IMG/VR virus record: IMGVR_UViG_3300013132_000171
Coordinates: 1 to 30,764 of that record
DNA from: a virus
Direction: 5' to 3' (one strand)
DNA length: 30,764 nt
Shown: piece after piece, positions 1-8,828 of the stretch
Layout: each line of letters starts with the position of its first letter
Position numbering within the stretch: the first letter of the stretch is position 1
Made by a program: the position numbers and the translations under genes
The notes under the pieces: generated by a model
Database searches by the model: none
The model's input: only the letters and a program-made list of their open reading frames with translations
Told to the model about the DNA's origin: nothing

Positions 1-715
1 TGACTGAGGCTAATGTGAAAAAATCATCTATTCCTGATAATGTAATTTTTCTTTCTACTCCATCGGTAGTTGTATATTTTATATCATATTCATATTTTGG
101 TAAATTATCAAAATAATCAATAATTTTACTAAATTGTTTCTGCGTAAGAAGCATAATACTACTTATTTTATCTTCTTCTGTATAAGAAGATGCTTCCATT
201 GTCTGATCTTTTCCATGAATATTTACCAAACATCTTGCTGTTAATTTTATCATATCATCATATGAAAAATCTTTCTTTTCAAAATCATCTATATCTGCAT
301 ATGTTGGTGGTTTGAATTCAAAAATTAAATCATCTGATATTTTTACCTTATTGATATATGAATCTAGACCAGTTATTTTAATTTCATTTAAATTCAGATT
401 TAAATCCACTCGTTCGTTAGTATCTGGACAAATAAATTTTGCATCTATAATTTCTCCTATAGATTTTGACCTTAACTGAATGTAAAAATAATCAAATTCA
501 TATGTTGGAAGTGATTCAATATTGATATCATAATAACATGATCTTAGAACATCTGTTATTCCAGAAATTATATCATTTCTTGTTCCAAGTTCTTGTGAAA
601 TTAATAATTTCTTTTCTTCTTTTACTAATATTGGTCTAAAATATACTAATTTATTATTTGTGGGTCTTTTAAATGAAAAACGTGGTAAGCTATCAATCAA
701 TGCTTTTTGAATCAT
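1..715 (-). CDS. 26: Baseplate protein gp26-like (3' end outside window)
   Basis: This reading frame starts at the ATG at 715-713 and stays open for 238 codons to the left edge, so the C-terminus is missing. The N-terminal stretch around residues 25-45 (YFRPILVKEEKKLLISQE) and the following FDYFYIQLRSKSIGE segment match the pattern of the T4 gp26 family (T4_baseplate family), a protein needed for assembly of the baseplate hub. The visible part is already longer than T4 gp26 (208 residues). It follows the tail-tube-like gene by 2 bases (stop 720-718, start 715), so the two are probably translated together in a minus-strand operon with the gp4-like gene. A weak AGG lies upstream of the start. 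Family call is from motif recall, not a search. Confidence 0.75.
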   Translation of the reverse strand, partial: MIQKALIDSLPRFSFKRPTNNKLVYFRPILVKEEKKLLISQELGTRNDIISGITDVLRSCYYDINIESLPTYEFDYFYIQLRSKSIGEIIDAKFICPDTNERVDLNLNLNEIKITGLDSYINKVKISDDLIFEFKPPTYADIDDFEKKDFSYDDMIKLTARCLVNIHGKDQTMEASSYTEEDKISSIMLLTQKQFSKIIDYFDNLPKYEYDIKYTTTDGVERKITLSGIDDFFTLASV

Positions 716-717
716 AA

Positions 718-1335
718 TTACATCAACCTATTATTGTGTGAACTTGCTGGAATTGCATCCGATAATTTATAATAACGATAACTAAAATTTACTGTAAAAA
801 TTGTATAACCTGAATTTTCAGAAGAAAATGATGTTGGAGTTATCAAAAGTGGATATGCATCAAAAAATTCAAAGGAACATTGAATATTAGCATCGAAACC
901 ACCCATTTGACCAGACGTTGGAAAATTATCTCTTGAATAAAATTCAAGTTGAATATTTCTAAGTCTTTTGGCTAAATTTTCTGGAAAAATATCTGAAGAT
1001 TGTACACCAGAATTAATAGCATTATAAGGCATAACTGCATCCATCCATGTTTCAATATAACCGCGCTCTATCCAATCCTGAAATACTATGAAATTAATTG
1101 ATAATTCATTATACTCTCTTCTTAAAGGAAGAGTAAATTCAGGACCATAATAGGAAAATGGCGTATTAATGAAGTTTCTACCAGGAAGCAAAATGCTATC
1201 AGGATATAAAATCATACTTGGTGAAGTTCCTCTGTTTGTTTCACCTGGAGAGATAGTCATCCTATAATGGGATGGATTTTGAACAAACTTACGACTTTCT
1301 ACATAATTTTTATAGCCACTAATTGTTAGAGGCAT
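718..1335 (-). CDS. Tail-tube-fold protein, probably baseplate tube initiator (gp54-like)
   Basis: A 205-residue protein with the layout of the gp19/gp54 tail-tube family: an N-terminal strand region, a LYPDSILLPGR motif near residue 45 (tube proteins have a similar ALPG segment), an FxVFQDWIE segment leading into a helix (EFxxW-like, residues 80-100), then alternating strands ending in FTVNFSYRYYKL. T4 has three proteins of this general fold near the baseplate: gp19 (tube), gp48 and gp54 (tube starters). Because gp48 is adjacent and no sheath gene is in view, gp54 is the likeliest identity. gp19 or the tube terminator gp3 remain possible. Its start overlaps the gp4-like stop (TAATG), and a good AAAAGGA Shine-Dalgarno sequence lies at 1351-1345. 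Confidence 0.7.
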   Translation of the reverse strand: MPLTISGYKNYVESRKFVQNPSHYRMTISPGETNRGTSPSMILYPDSILLPGRNFINTPFSYYGPEFTLPLRREYNELSINFIVFQDWIERGYIETWMDAVMPYNAINSGVQSSDIFPENLAKRLRNIQLEFYSRDNFPTSGQMGGFDANIQCSFEFFDAYPLLITPTSFSSENSGYTIFTVNFSYRYYKLSDAIPASSHNNRLM

Positions 1336-1766
1336 TAGAATAAATCCTTTTCTGTAAGAATTTTAAATTTTATTCCATGATCTTTACAGAATTGATCTGC
1401 CGATTTCCATTTTTCGACATTAATGGCATATGTCATTGTTTCTGTTATCATGGTTTTCTTTGATTTTTTACCTTTTTCTGGTATTTTGGTTTGCTTTTCT
1501 GGTTTAATTTCGATCATAAGTGTATCGACTGTGCCATCAGCATTTTGCTTTTCTATTAAAAAATCTGGTATATAAAAATGTACCTGATTATCTACAGGAG
1601 AAAGATAAGGTATCTTTAAAGGTTCTGATGCCCAACCTATAATATTTTTATTTTCGTCCAAATACTTACAAAACTTTCTTTCCCACAAAGAACGACATGT
1701 TATATTTTCATGATTTCCTTTGTATTTGTTTTTATTTTTGGGAAAATATTTAGTTCTGTATGCCAT
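1335..1766 (-). CDS. 4: Head completion nuclease-like protein gp4
   Basis: A 143-residue protein, close to the size of T4 gp4 (about 150). It shows a TnsA-like PD-(D/E)xK nuclease core: RSLWERKFCKYLD (residues 25-37) with a conserved Glu, YIPDF with Asp68, and MIEIKPE with Glu86-x-Lys88. T4 gp4 acts late in head maturation, after DNA packaging, so that the head can accept a tail. A nuclease fold is known for this family, but its substrate is not. It is the first gene of the minus-strand trio. Its ATG is only 14 bases from the divergent gp48 start, and no Shine-Dalgarno sequence is visible upstream, so it may be translated from a very short leader. Confidence 0.85.
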   Translation of the reverse strand: MAYRTKYFPKNKNKYKGNHENITCRSLWERKFCKYLDENKNIIGWASEPLKIPYLSPVDNQVHFYIPDFLIEKQNADGTVDTLMIEIKPEKQTKIPEKGKKSKKTMITETMTYAINVEKWKSADQFCKDHGIKFKILTEKDLF

Positions 1767-1780
1767 AATATATATTTAGT
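1767..1780. promoter_or_regulatory. 14-bp divergent spacer, possible bidirectional late promoter
   Basis: The start codons of the gp4-like gene (minus) and gp48-like gene (plus) are separated by 14 bases, 12 of them A or T. There is no AGG-type ribosome site for either gene in or next to it. The sequence contains TAAATATA on the minus strand, which resembles the T4 late -10 element TATAAATA but is not an exact match. Promoters for both operons must lie here or inside the opposite coding sequence. Confidence 0.35.
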
Positions 1781-2743
1781 ATGGCAACATCAGATCCACT
1801 GAAATTCAATCCAAATATTATTTATCCAACAAGTAAGTTGGTAAATTCGAATGAGGAACAAAGAGATAAAACTATGTTTCTTAAGTTTTGCTGTAGAAAA
1901 TGGGTTGACACCGTATCATCTGGAGCTGGTGTTTTTTCAAGTAATTATATTCAGGTGAATCCTACAGATCTTTATTCTGGCATGGATAATAGAATTAGTA
2001 CAATATTTGTTCCTGTTCCTAAACAATTGGTCAGTTCAACTAATGTTAAATATACAGATGATACAACAACTTTAACTTCATTAAAATCATTAGGTATTGG
2101 AGCTATCGAATCGGTTACTGAATTTTTTGGAATAGGTAAGCTTTTTTCTTCTCAGACTGAAGGTAGAAGAGATATTGATAATACCCAAACTCTTTTTTCT
2201 AATGCAGAAAAAAGAAATTTTAATTTAAGTTTTACTTTATTAGCAACTACAACTAGTGAGGCAAGAGAAGTCGCGCTAATTGCTAATACTTTTCATGCAT
2301 TAGCTTTACCAACAATTAAGGCTACAAGCTCTAGTACAGGTGGAGTAGCTTCGGGGGCTGCATCTGGAGCAGCGGTTGGAGCATCTATAGGCGTAGTATT
2401 TGCAGGAGTGGGTGCTGTACCTGGTGCTGGTATAGGTGCAGCAGCAGGAGCTGTAGGAAGTTTAATAAAAATTGATAAAGGGTATTCTCCACCACTTTGG
2501 AGGTTTGGAATAGGAATGGGACTTACTGGAAAGATAGATCCATCCTGGCTTGGTCAAACACAACTTTGTGTATTAAAAAGCGTAAGCATTAATACTGCTG
2601 CTGGTGGTAGCCCATATTCTATTCAGGACACTGGTAATATGCCAAAACCACTTCTTACAAGTTTTTCGTTATCATTCACTGAACTTGATCCAGTTTATCG
2701 TCTTGATGATGGAATAAATATAATATCTAAGAACTCAATCTAA
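1781..2743 (+). CDS. 48: Baseplate tail-tube cap protein gp48-like
   Basis: A 320-residue protein (T4 gp48 is 364). The C-terminal region has the gp48 pattern: SPPLWRFGIGMG near residue 235, a Gln/Cys-Leu-Lys-Ser-Val strand, then LLTSFSLSFTELDPVYR (residues 290-306) close to the LxFxELEP signature of gp48/gp54. gp48 caps the hub and starts tail-tube polymerisation. An odd feature is residues 186-228, a Gly/Ala-rich hydrophobic stretch with Gly every fourth residue (GAASGAAVGASIG), a turn at VPGAG, then GIGAAAGAVG. This looks like a glycine-zipper hairpin inserted in a loop. The start is the first gene start of the plus operon and has no clear Shine-Dalgarno sequence. The stop overlaps the gp53 start (TAATG). 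Confidence 0.8.
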   Translation: MATSDPLKFNPNIIYPTSKLVNSNEEQRDKTMFLKFCCRKWVDTVSSGAGVFSSNYIQVNPTDLYSGMDNRISTIFVPVPKQLVSSTNVKYTDDTTTLTSLKSLGIGAIESVTEFFGIGKLFSSQTEGRRDIDNTQTLFSNAEKRNFNLSFTLLATTTSEAREVALIANTFHALALPTIKATSSSTGGVASGAASGAAVGASIGVVFAGVGAVPGAGIGAAAGAVGSLIKIDKGYSPPLWRFGIGMGLTGKIDPSWLGQTQLCVLKSVSINTAAGGSPYSIQDTGNMPKPLLTSFSLSFTELDPVYRLDDGINIISKNSI

Positions 2744-3687
2744 TGTATCTAGAAAAATTTCCATTACTTACTTATACATTTAATAATACTGATTATTCAT
2801 TAGTAGATATTTTTAGAAGAGTTACTTTTAAACAAAGTACACTTGAAAATATTTCTGCTTTTTTTACATATTATGTTACTGATGACGATACTCCAGAAAA
2901 TATTGCAACAAATTTTTATGGTGATTCTTCATTATGGTGGTTGGTTTTATTACCAAATAATATAATAAGCAATAATGAATTTCCAATATCAGAAAATTAT
3001 CTGATTAAATTAATCGAAAATCAATATCCTGGAAAAATATTATTTTTTAATGAATATATGCCAGATTTAAAATCTGGTGACATCTTGGCTGGAGTTACAT
3101 TAAATGCAGAGGAAACTGCTGTTGTAGAAACAAGTGAATCTGATTATGCAGTAATTAAAGATTATAATAAAACATTTAGATATGTTGTTGTAAACGATAT
3201 AAATGGTACTTTAGAGGCCAATGATAAAGTAGGATTCTATAATAAAGATAGTGTTGAATTAAATCATGATTATATTTTAACATTTGGTGGTAATAATAAA
3301 TTAAAATCGTGGGCTACTATTAGGCGTGTCATGACAGAAAAAGAAGCACCAATAGAGTTTCAAGATGCTAATTATAATTTTGTTTCACCATATAAAGTCA
3401 ATAGTTCATATGATGCAAGTTCAACTGCAATAGGAATATACAATAATGATGATGATTTATCTGATGTAGAAACTATTAATAATACATCTTTATATAAATT
3501 TATGATATCATCAAATGACTCAAATGTTTCTTTTATTAAAAGTAATCAATCACAATTGATAAGAGACAATGAAAAATATAGATCAATAAAATTACTAAAT
3601 CCTAAATTTGTATCATTAGTTGTAAATGAGATTATTTCTTTATTAAATTCGAATAATAAAACTATATCCATAACGGTGAATACATAA
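2743..3687 (+). CDS. 53: Baseplate wedge protein gp53
   Basis: The N-terminal 90 residues carry the clear gp53 signature: FPLLTYTF, a VDIFRRVTF strand, then DTPENIATNFYGDSSLWWLVLLPNNI (in two parts here, residues 48-73), which in the family reads YGxxxLWWLIxxxNxI. gp53 is a T4 wedge subunit that helps join wedges around the hub. At 314 residues it is longer than T4 gp53 (196); the extra C-terminal part has a small beta-rich segment (residues 100-200) and a hydrophilic tail ending in a RSIKLLNPKFVSLVVNEI motif, which is also typical of longer relatives. Both ends overlap neighbours by TAATG junctions, so it is probably translationally coupled to gp48 and the hub gene. Confidence 0.88.
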   Translation: MYLEKFPLLTYTFNNTDYSLVDIFRRVTFKQSTLENISAFFTYYVTDDDTPENIATNFYGDSSLWWLVLLPNNIISNNEFPISENYLIKLIENQYPGKILFFNEYMPDLKSGDILAGVTLNAEETAVVETSESDYAVIKDYNKTFRYVVVNDINGTLEANDKVGFYNKDSVELNHDYILTFGGNNKLKSWATIRRVMTEKEAPIEFQDANYNFVSPYKVNSSYDASSTAIGIYNNDDDLSDVETINNTSLYKFMISSNDSNVSFIKSNQSQLIRDNEKYRSIKLLNPKFVSLVVNEIISLLNSNNKTISITVNT

Positions 3688-6600
3688 TGTCAATAATTAA
3701 TCTTGCATCTGTTGTTAGAAAAATTCAAATTATTAAGAATGATATTACTTTTGATATTTTACCATGGAATGGTGCTGTAGCAAATCCACTGGAAGAATTT
3801 AGATTTTTACAAGATATAAATTCTACAACTCTTGGTGGTCATCTTGTTATTAAAGATGCATTTAACTGGTCAGGTGATTTAAATCTTACAGGAACAGAAA
3901 AATTAATAGTTGAATTATTTTCTGATATAACTTATTCAAATACAAAAACAATAGAATTTAAAATATTTTCAATTCAACAAGTTACGAATACTGGAACAAA
4001 TGTCAGTATGAATCAATTTGAATATTTTAATGCAATTAAGATTGATTTTTCAACTGACAATATATTATCAGAATCAACTGAATATGACATTTTAAATCTA
4101 GGTGATGATTTTGTTGGATATATTTCTATTAACGAATCAACAGATAATAATTTTATAGAAGAAACAGCAACATCTATTAGTAATTTACAAAATAAAAATG
4201 TTCCTGGATTAATCAATGAAGTTTTTAAAAAGTTTGGAATTGATGAATATGAAATTGAAGCATCACATAATGGTGTCTGGATTCGTGCCAATGAGCTTAC
4301 ATATCCTTGGGCAAAAAGTAAAGGTCAAGTAAGTCTTGAGCAATTACTTAAATATGTTACTTCATATACAGTTTCAAGAAATAATAAGAATGCGATCAAT
4401 TATTTCTTATGGAGAGATATTGATGGTTATCATTTTAAATCTGTAGAAAAAATGATCGCAGATGCACCAGAGAATAAGAATTTTTATGTATTTACAAATG
4501 AAACAACTTATCCATTTGCTGTAAAAGCTGTATATGAAATGTCAGAAGCAAATATTTTGCAATTATCTGATAATAGTGTATTTCAATCTTTTTATGAAAA
4601 AATAACACCAAATTATGATGAGTATTATTTAGATTTCGTTGATAATAATCTATCTTTTAAGAGAGAAATAATCGATTTTAATTATCACCGAGATTATGAA
4701 TCATGGACTCCTATTGAGACAAATAAAATATTACCAGATTCAGTTACAACTTCTGTATATTCTGAAAATGGTAAAAATATATCTCAAAGTCTAAGAACTG
4801 ATGATGATGTATATGGATACTATGCAAATTCAAAATTAAACACACCATTTCCACAGAAGTGGGATCATATTGGAAAAACTGCTGATTCAAGATGGAATGA
4901 TGTTGTATTCATACCTCAATATGATATGACAGAGTTAGATATACAAACATTCTATACAATTCATAAAAAGATTCGTGAGCCTTTACGAGCCAAACGAACA
5001 AAATATTCTTATTTGAAAAATTTAAAAAGAAAATGGGAAGTCTATAGATGTTCAGTGTGTTGTCTTTCCGATAGACTTGGTGGTATACAAGATGAATTAG
5101 ATATAGCAAGAATTCGTGGAGTAACAAATCCACAAGATAGTCTTGAATTTAAATTATTATTCGGACCAACTGGAATATTTGGTGATCTTGGAGTAAATTA
5201 TAAAGTTGCCGCAGCAGGATCATTTAGCGATATTTATAATTATAATTCTGAGATAAGTGTTAATAAAGGTATTACATTATCATATGATCTCAACAGTGCT
5301 CCATTTAATGAATCAATTTCTGATTTTTATAATATAAATCCGGATTTTTCAAATTATGAAAAACATATTTTTGAAAATGGATTTAAACAATATGATACTG
5401 AAGTTGCTATTTTTAATAAACGATTGACAATGATAAATGAATTTTTATCTAATGTTGAATCATATATTCAAGGAGCAAATCAATTTGTTACTGAAAACTT
5501 AGTTGATGATGAATTTGATCAATATAGTGCTTTTAATGGACCTTCAAAAATAGATCTAGATATGAAATTTCCAGATGGAAAGTGGTTAAGCAACAATATA
5601 GCATTAATTGCTTTTGATGAAGAGACTGGTGTATATAGTTTACCACAATCAGTATTTAACTGTTCAAAAGAAAAAATATTGTCTTCTGGTGGAAATTTTG
5701 CTTATACTTATAATTTTGATGAAGAATCACCAACAATTTACAGTTACGGTAATTTTTTTAATAATTTTGATTATTTTAATAAATTTACTGATTTTAATTT
5801 TAATCCTTTATTAGCAAATCCATACACTGATGCATATAATAAACTAATATCACATATTAATAATAAAAAAGCTTTTTGTGAAACTTGTGTAAATCCAGTT
5901 ACATTAAAAGTATATCAAAGATTATTAACAAAACAAAAAACAGTTATAGAACAAAATATAAAATTAATTCAATTTATTAAAACTACATTACAAGAAAATT
6001 TTTATGATAAATGGAAACAAGCTAAAGAAGAATATTTAAATAGAAAAGCTTTTTTCATTTCTAAAGAAGAAAATAAAATAAAAAATATTGATGAAAATAT
6101 TATTTCATCAAATTTATCTCTTTATAATATAAAATCAATACAACGAAAACCAATTCGTAATTCAAGATATGAAATCTTAGCAAGAAGTCGCGGTATATCT
6201 GATAATAAAATTGGAGAATATTTACATAAAATTTATTTCAATGACGAAACTGTAAATATTTCTGAAGAAGGTAATCATCCATATTATGATCAACAATATA
6301 AACAAAATCTAGGAAACTCATCCTTTCAAAGTTTACCTAATCCTAGTAGACTAAAATCAATATCAGATGTTTTGACTTCTAATAATCCACCACTTGGTCA
6401 ATATGGTCCACCAGTAATAGGAAAACTAAGAGGTTTTATTGAAACATATGAAAATAATTATAGTAATCAATCTTTGACAGATATTGGTTTGGGTAATAGA
6501 GATTTAGATTATCAACAAAAATTTTTGAATGCTAATTTTGAAAATTTTGGCGATAGATATAATATTTTTAAAAGCAATTTACAAGATAAAAAACCACCAG

Positions 6601-8432
6601 TATTAAAAAGAGAAGAAATTGCTTCATATGTACGAATAGAATTTAAACAACCAATAGGAATTGAATCACTTTCTGATTTTCCAGAAGGATTTGTTAGAAA
6701 TGCTGGATATGAATATTTTCTTCCTTATATTGTTTCATTAACAGCAGGACCAAATGGAAGACAGACAATTAATCAAAATATTGTTGTGATTGGTATGGAT
6801 CCATATGGTTTTGATGTAGCCATGAAAAGAATTGCTGATTATAAACAAGATGGTGAATATTATTGGTGGTGGTCTGGATTAGATTCACCTCAAATGGATC
6901 TTTGGCCAGAAATTGCATTTGAAACAAAATATCCTTATTATACAAATTATGAAAATAATGAACCTAAATCTAATTCTTTTTATGGATTGAATGACGAACC
7001 AGATCCATTTTATTTGTTTGCTAATAATACATTTTTAATAAATGATGGAATATCTGAAACTAATGCTCTAAATACAACTGATGAATTCATATTAGATAAA
7101 AAGGTAAATATTAGTAAATTTTCTTATGGTATGCCAGAATATTTAGATTTTAAATATAGGTTTTTAAAAAATAGCAAATATAATAAAAATTTAAAAGATA
7201 CTAATAATTGTTCATCATATTTTTTAAATAGCAATAGAGTAACAAAAGCTTGTAGAAATTGGTGGTCATTTCATATTCCTTCAAATATTATGATCATTCC
7301 TTTGTTTAAAGATATATTTTTATCAAGTTTACCTATTAATTTAAAAAATTATGAAAATATTACTACAGCAAATACTACTACTGATTATGGTTATTTTAAT
7401 AATTTTTATGATTCAATTGTCAATAGAAACAGATCATCAACTAATGATGAGTCACTTCAATTTGATAAAAATTATGACTTTTCAGAAATATTAGACACAT
7501 TAAATTCTGAAAATATTAATTTATTCTATGATAATACAAATCAATATGAAACTGTAAGTGTATTTAAAAATAACGATACTTTTAAACAAATACATCCTGA
7601 AATAAAAGCTTATTTTAAAGAAATTACAAACTGGTGGTTATCTGGTGATCATATAATTTATAGACCTGGACTTTTAACTGAAGATGTCTGGAAATATGAC
7701 TTATCTGGTTATACCGAATATGGTATGGTTTTCCCTCCAGTAAAACAAAATCACGGAGATGTGTTTGATAATAATTTTGCTGCTCAGTTTGTAGTATTTG
7801 CAAAAACAACAGATATTTGTACAAAAAATAATTTAAAATGCATTAATCCCGGTGGATTCGTAACAACATCTGGATGCACCGCAGGCAATCCATATTGTAA
7901 TTGTCCTGCACAAAATCGTAAGCCAACAAAGGCAGAGCCATCATATCTTGAAATTTATAAATTAGAACAAGAAATGAAAGAATGTACTCTGATTACAGAA
8001 CATCTTGGTGAAGAATGGCTTGGATGTGTGTGGTCAAATCCAGAAAGTACATCCAGTTGTAATTGTCCTGAAGTGGGTGATAAGTTCATGGATTATCTTG
8101 AGTACAATCGAACTTACGCCACATTCTGGAATACCCCAGCAAAGACTCCATTATTAAGAAATGCTCAGATTAATTTGCTGTTTAGCACTAAACTTCATAT
8201 TAAAGTTCAGGCCAATCCTTCACTTAAGATCGGAGATATAGTAGCCATAATACAACCAAACACTGTACCAGATGGTCCGAATCCACATAGAAGATTTACT
8301 GGAAAATATCTGGTTACTTCTATAAACTATGTTTTCAATGGAAATGCTGTTGATTACTATGAATTAGTATTAAATAGGGACAGTTCATTCTTTGATCCAA
8401 ATAAAGGTTCAGAACCACTTGTTACTCAATAA
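3687..8432 (+). CDS. 27: Giant baseplate hub protein, gp27-like with about 1,100-residue insertion
   Basis: A 1,581-residue protein whose two ends resemble T4 gp27 (391 residues), the trimeric hub that holds the tail spike. Residues 1-330 form a beta-rich domain. NAINYFLWRDIDGYHFKSVE (from about residue 236) parallels the FVFVWQDIMG segment of T4 gp27. Residues 1490-1581 (LKIGDIVAII, then TGKYLVTSINYVF and YYELVLNRD) match the gp27/late-control-D C-terminal domain. The middle is not recognised. It contains a CSVCC motif (about 455), a CETC motif (730), a likely coiled coil (742-807), an aromatic patch (about 1057) and two CNCP motifs (1404 and 1458). The middle is much more AT-rich than the 3' end. 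It overlaps gp53 by one base. The start and the conserved ends argue against a chance fusion. No lysozyme domain (gp5) is seen. Confidence 0.78.
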   Translation: MSIINLASVVRKIQIIKNDITFDILPWNGAVANPLEEFRFLQDINSTTLGGHLVIKDAFNWSGDLNLTGTEKLIVELFSDITYSNTKTIEFKIFSIQQVTNTGTNVSMNQFEYFNAIKIDFSTDNILSESTEYDILNLGDDFVGYISINESTDNNFIEETATSISNLQNKNVPGLINEVFKKFGIDEYEIEASHNGVWIRANELTYPWAKSKGQVSLEQLLKYVTSYTVSRNNKNAINYFLWRDIDGYHFKSVEKMIADAPENKNFYVFTNETTYPFAVKAVYEMSEANILQLSDNSVFQSFYEKITPNYDEYYLDFVDNNLSFKREIIDFNYHRDYESWTPIETNKILPDSVTTSVYSENGKNISQSLRTDDDVYGYYANSKLNTPFPQKWDHIGKTADSRWNDVVFIPQYDMTELDIQTFYTIHKKIREPLRAKRTKYSYLKNLKRKWEVYRCSVCCLSDRLGGIQDELDIARIRGVTNPQDSLEFKLLFGPTGIFGDLGVNYKVAAAGSFSDIYNYNSEISVNKGITLSYDLNSAPFNESISDFYNINPDFSNYEKHIFENGFKQYDTEVAIFNKRLTMINEFLSNVESYIQGANQFVTENLVDDEFDQYSAFNGPSKIDLDMKFPDGKWLSNNIALIAFDEETGVYSLPQSVFNCSKEKILSSGGNFAYTYNFDEESPTIYSYGNFFNNFDYFNKFTDFNFNPLLANPYTDAYNKLISHINNKKAFCETCVNPVTLKVYQRLLTKQKTVIEQNIKLIQFIKTTLQENFYDKWKQAKEEYLNRKAFFISKEENKIKNIDENIISSNLSLYNIKSIQRKPIRNSRYEILARSRGISDNKIGEYLHKIYFNDETVNISEEGNHPYYDQQYKQNLGNSSFQSLPNPSRLKSISDVLTSNNPPLGQYGPPVIGKLRGFIETYENNYSNQSLTDIGLGNRDLDYQQKFLNANFENFGDRYNIFKSNLQDKKPPVLKREEIASYVRIEFKQPIGIESLSDFPEGFVRNAGYEYFLPYIVSLTAGPNGRQTINQNIVVIGMDPYGFDVAMKRIADYKQDGEYYWWWSGLDSPQMDLWPEIAFETKYPYYTNYENNEPKSNSFYGLNDEPDPFYLFANNTFLINDGISETNALNTTDEFILDKKVNISKFSYGMPEYLDFKYRFLKNSKYNKNLKDTNNCSSYFLNSNRVTKACRNWWSFHIPSNIMIIPLFKDIFLSSLPINLKNYENITTANTTTDYGYFNNFYDSIVNRNRSSTNDESLQFDKNYDFSEILDTLNSENINLFYDNTNQYETVSVFKNNDTFKQIHPEIKAYFKEITNWWLSGDHIIYRPGLLTEDVWKYDLSGYTEYGMVFPPVKQNHGDVFDNNFAAQFVVFAKTTDICTKNNLKCINPGGFVTTSGCTAGNPYCNCPAQNRKPTKAEPSYLEIYKLEQEMKECTLITEHLGEEWLGCVWSNPESTSSCNCPEVGDKFMDYLEYNRTYATFWNTPAKTPLLRNAQINLLFSTKLHIKVQANPSLKIGDIVAIIQPNTVPDGPNPHRRFTGKYLVTSINYVFNGNAVDYYELVLNRDSSFFDPNKGSEPLVTQ

Positions 8433-8444
8433 TAAATAAAATAT

Positions 8445-8828
8445 ATGGTAATACAAAAAAATCTTTATTCAGATTTAAATTTTTTTATTAGTAAAAATCC
8501 ATTTACTAATGATTTTGCCATACGTAAAGATCATAATGCGATTAAACAATCAATTAAGAATATTGTGTTAACAAATTTTGGTGAAAGACCATTTTTAAGA
8601 AATTTTGGAAGTGATATATACAATTCAGTATTCGAACACCCCGAACTTATACAATTTTATGTTGATGAAAGCTTAAGAATAGCAATCAATAAATTTGAAC
8701 CCCGTATAGCACTTATTGATATTGTTTACACTACTTTAGAAAATACATTAAGTATTGATATTTCGTATTCAATAACATCATTAAATGTACAAGATACCTT
8801 TAATATAGAAATAGCGAGAACAAGATAA
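8445..8828 (+). CDS. 25: Baseplate wedge protein gp25 (GPW/gp25 family)
   Basis: A 127-residue protein, nearly the same as T4 gp25 (132). It has the classic family pattern: a variable N-terminus ending in NDFAIRKDHNAIKQSIKNIV, then TNFGERPFLRNFGSDIYNSVFE (residues 44-65), followed by two amphipathic strands to the end. The gp25 fold is lysozyme-like but non-catalytic. The protein sits at the wedge core and contacts the first sheath ring in contractile systems, including T6SS TssE. It is followed directly by gp6 (TAATG), the conserved order in contractile tails. A 12-base spacer precedes it with AATAAATA at 8431-8438, a 7/8 match to the T4 late -10 box, but no Shine-Dalgarno sequence. Confidence 0.95.
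   Translation: MVIQKNLYSDLNFFISKNPFTNDFAIRKDHNAIKQSIKNIVLTNFGERPFLRNFGSDIYNSVFEHPELIQFYVDESLRIAINKFEPRIALIDIVYTTLENTLSIDISYSITSLNVQDTFNIEIARTR

Noticed and set aside
4013-4291. 92-codon minus-strand frame within the hub gene
   Set aside because: Antisense to the gp27-like N-terminal region, with no start signals or family match.
3687-8432. Lysozyme or peptidase domain (T4 gp5 role) inside the hub insertion
   Set aside because: I could find no lysozyme catalytic motif such as an E-x8-D-x5-T pattern or known peptidase motif in the readable parts.
8433-8444. Promoter for gp25 (AATAAATA, 7 of 8 to the T4 late box)
   Set aside because: The A/T richness makes such a match common, and the box lies too close to the start codon to leave a leader.
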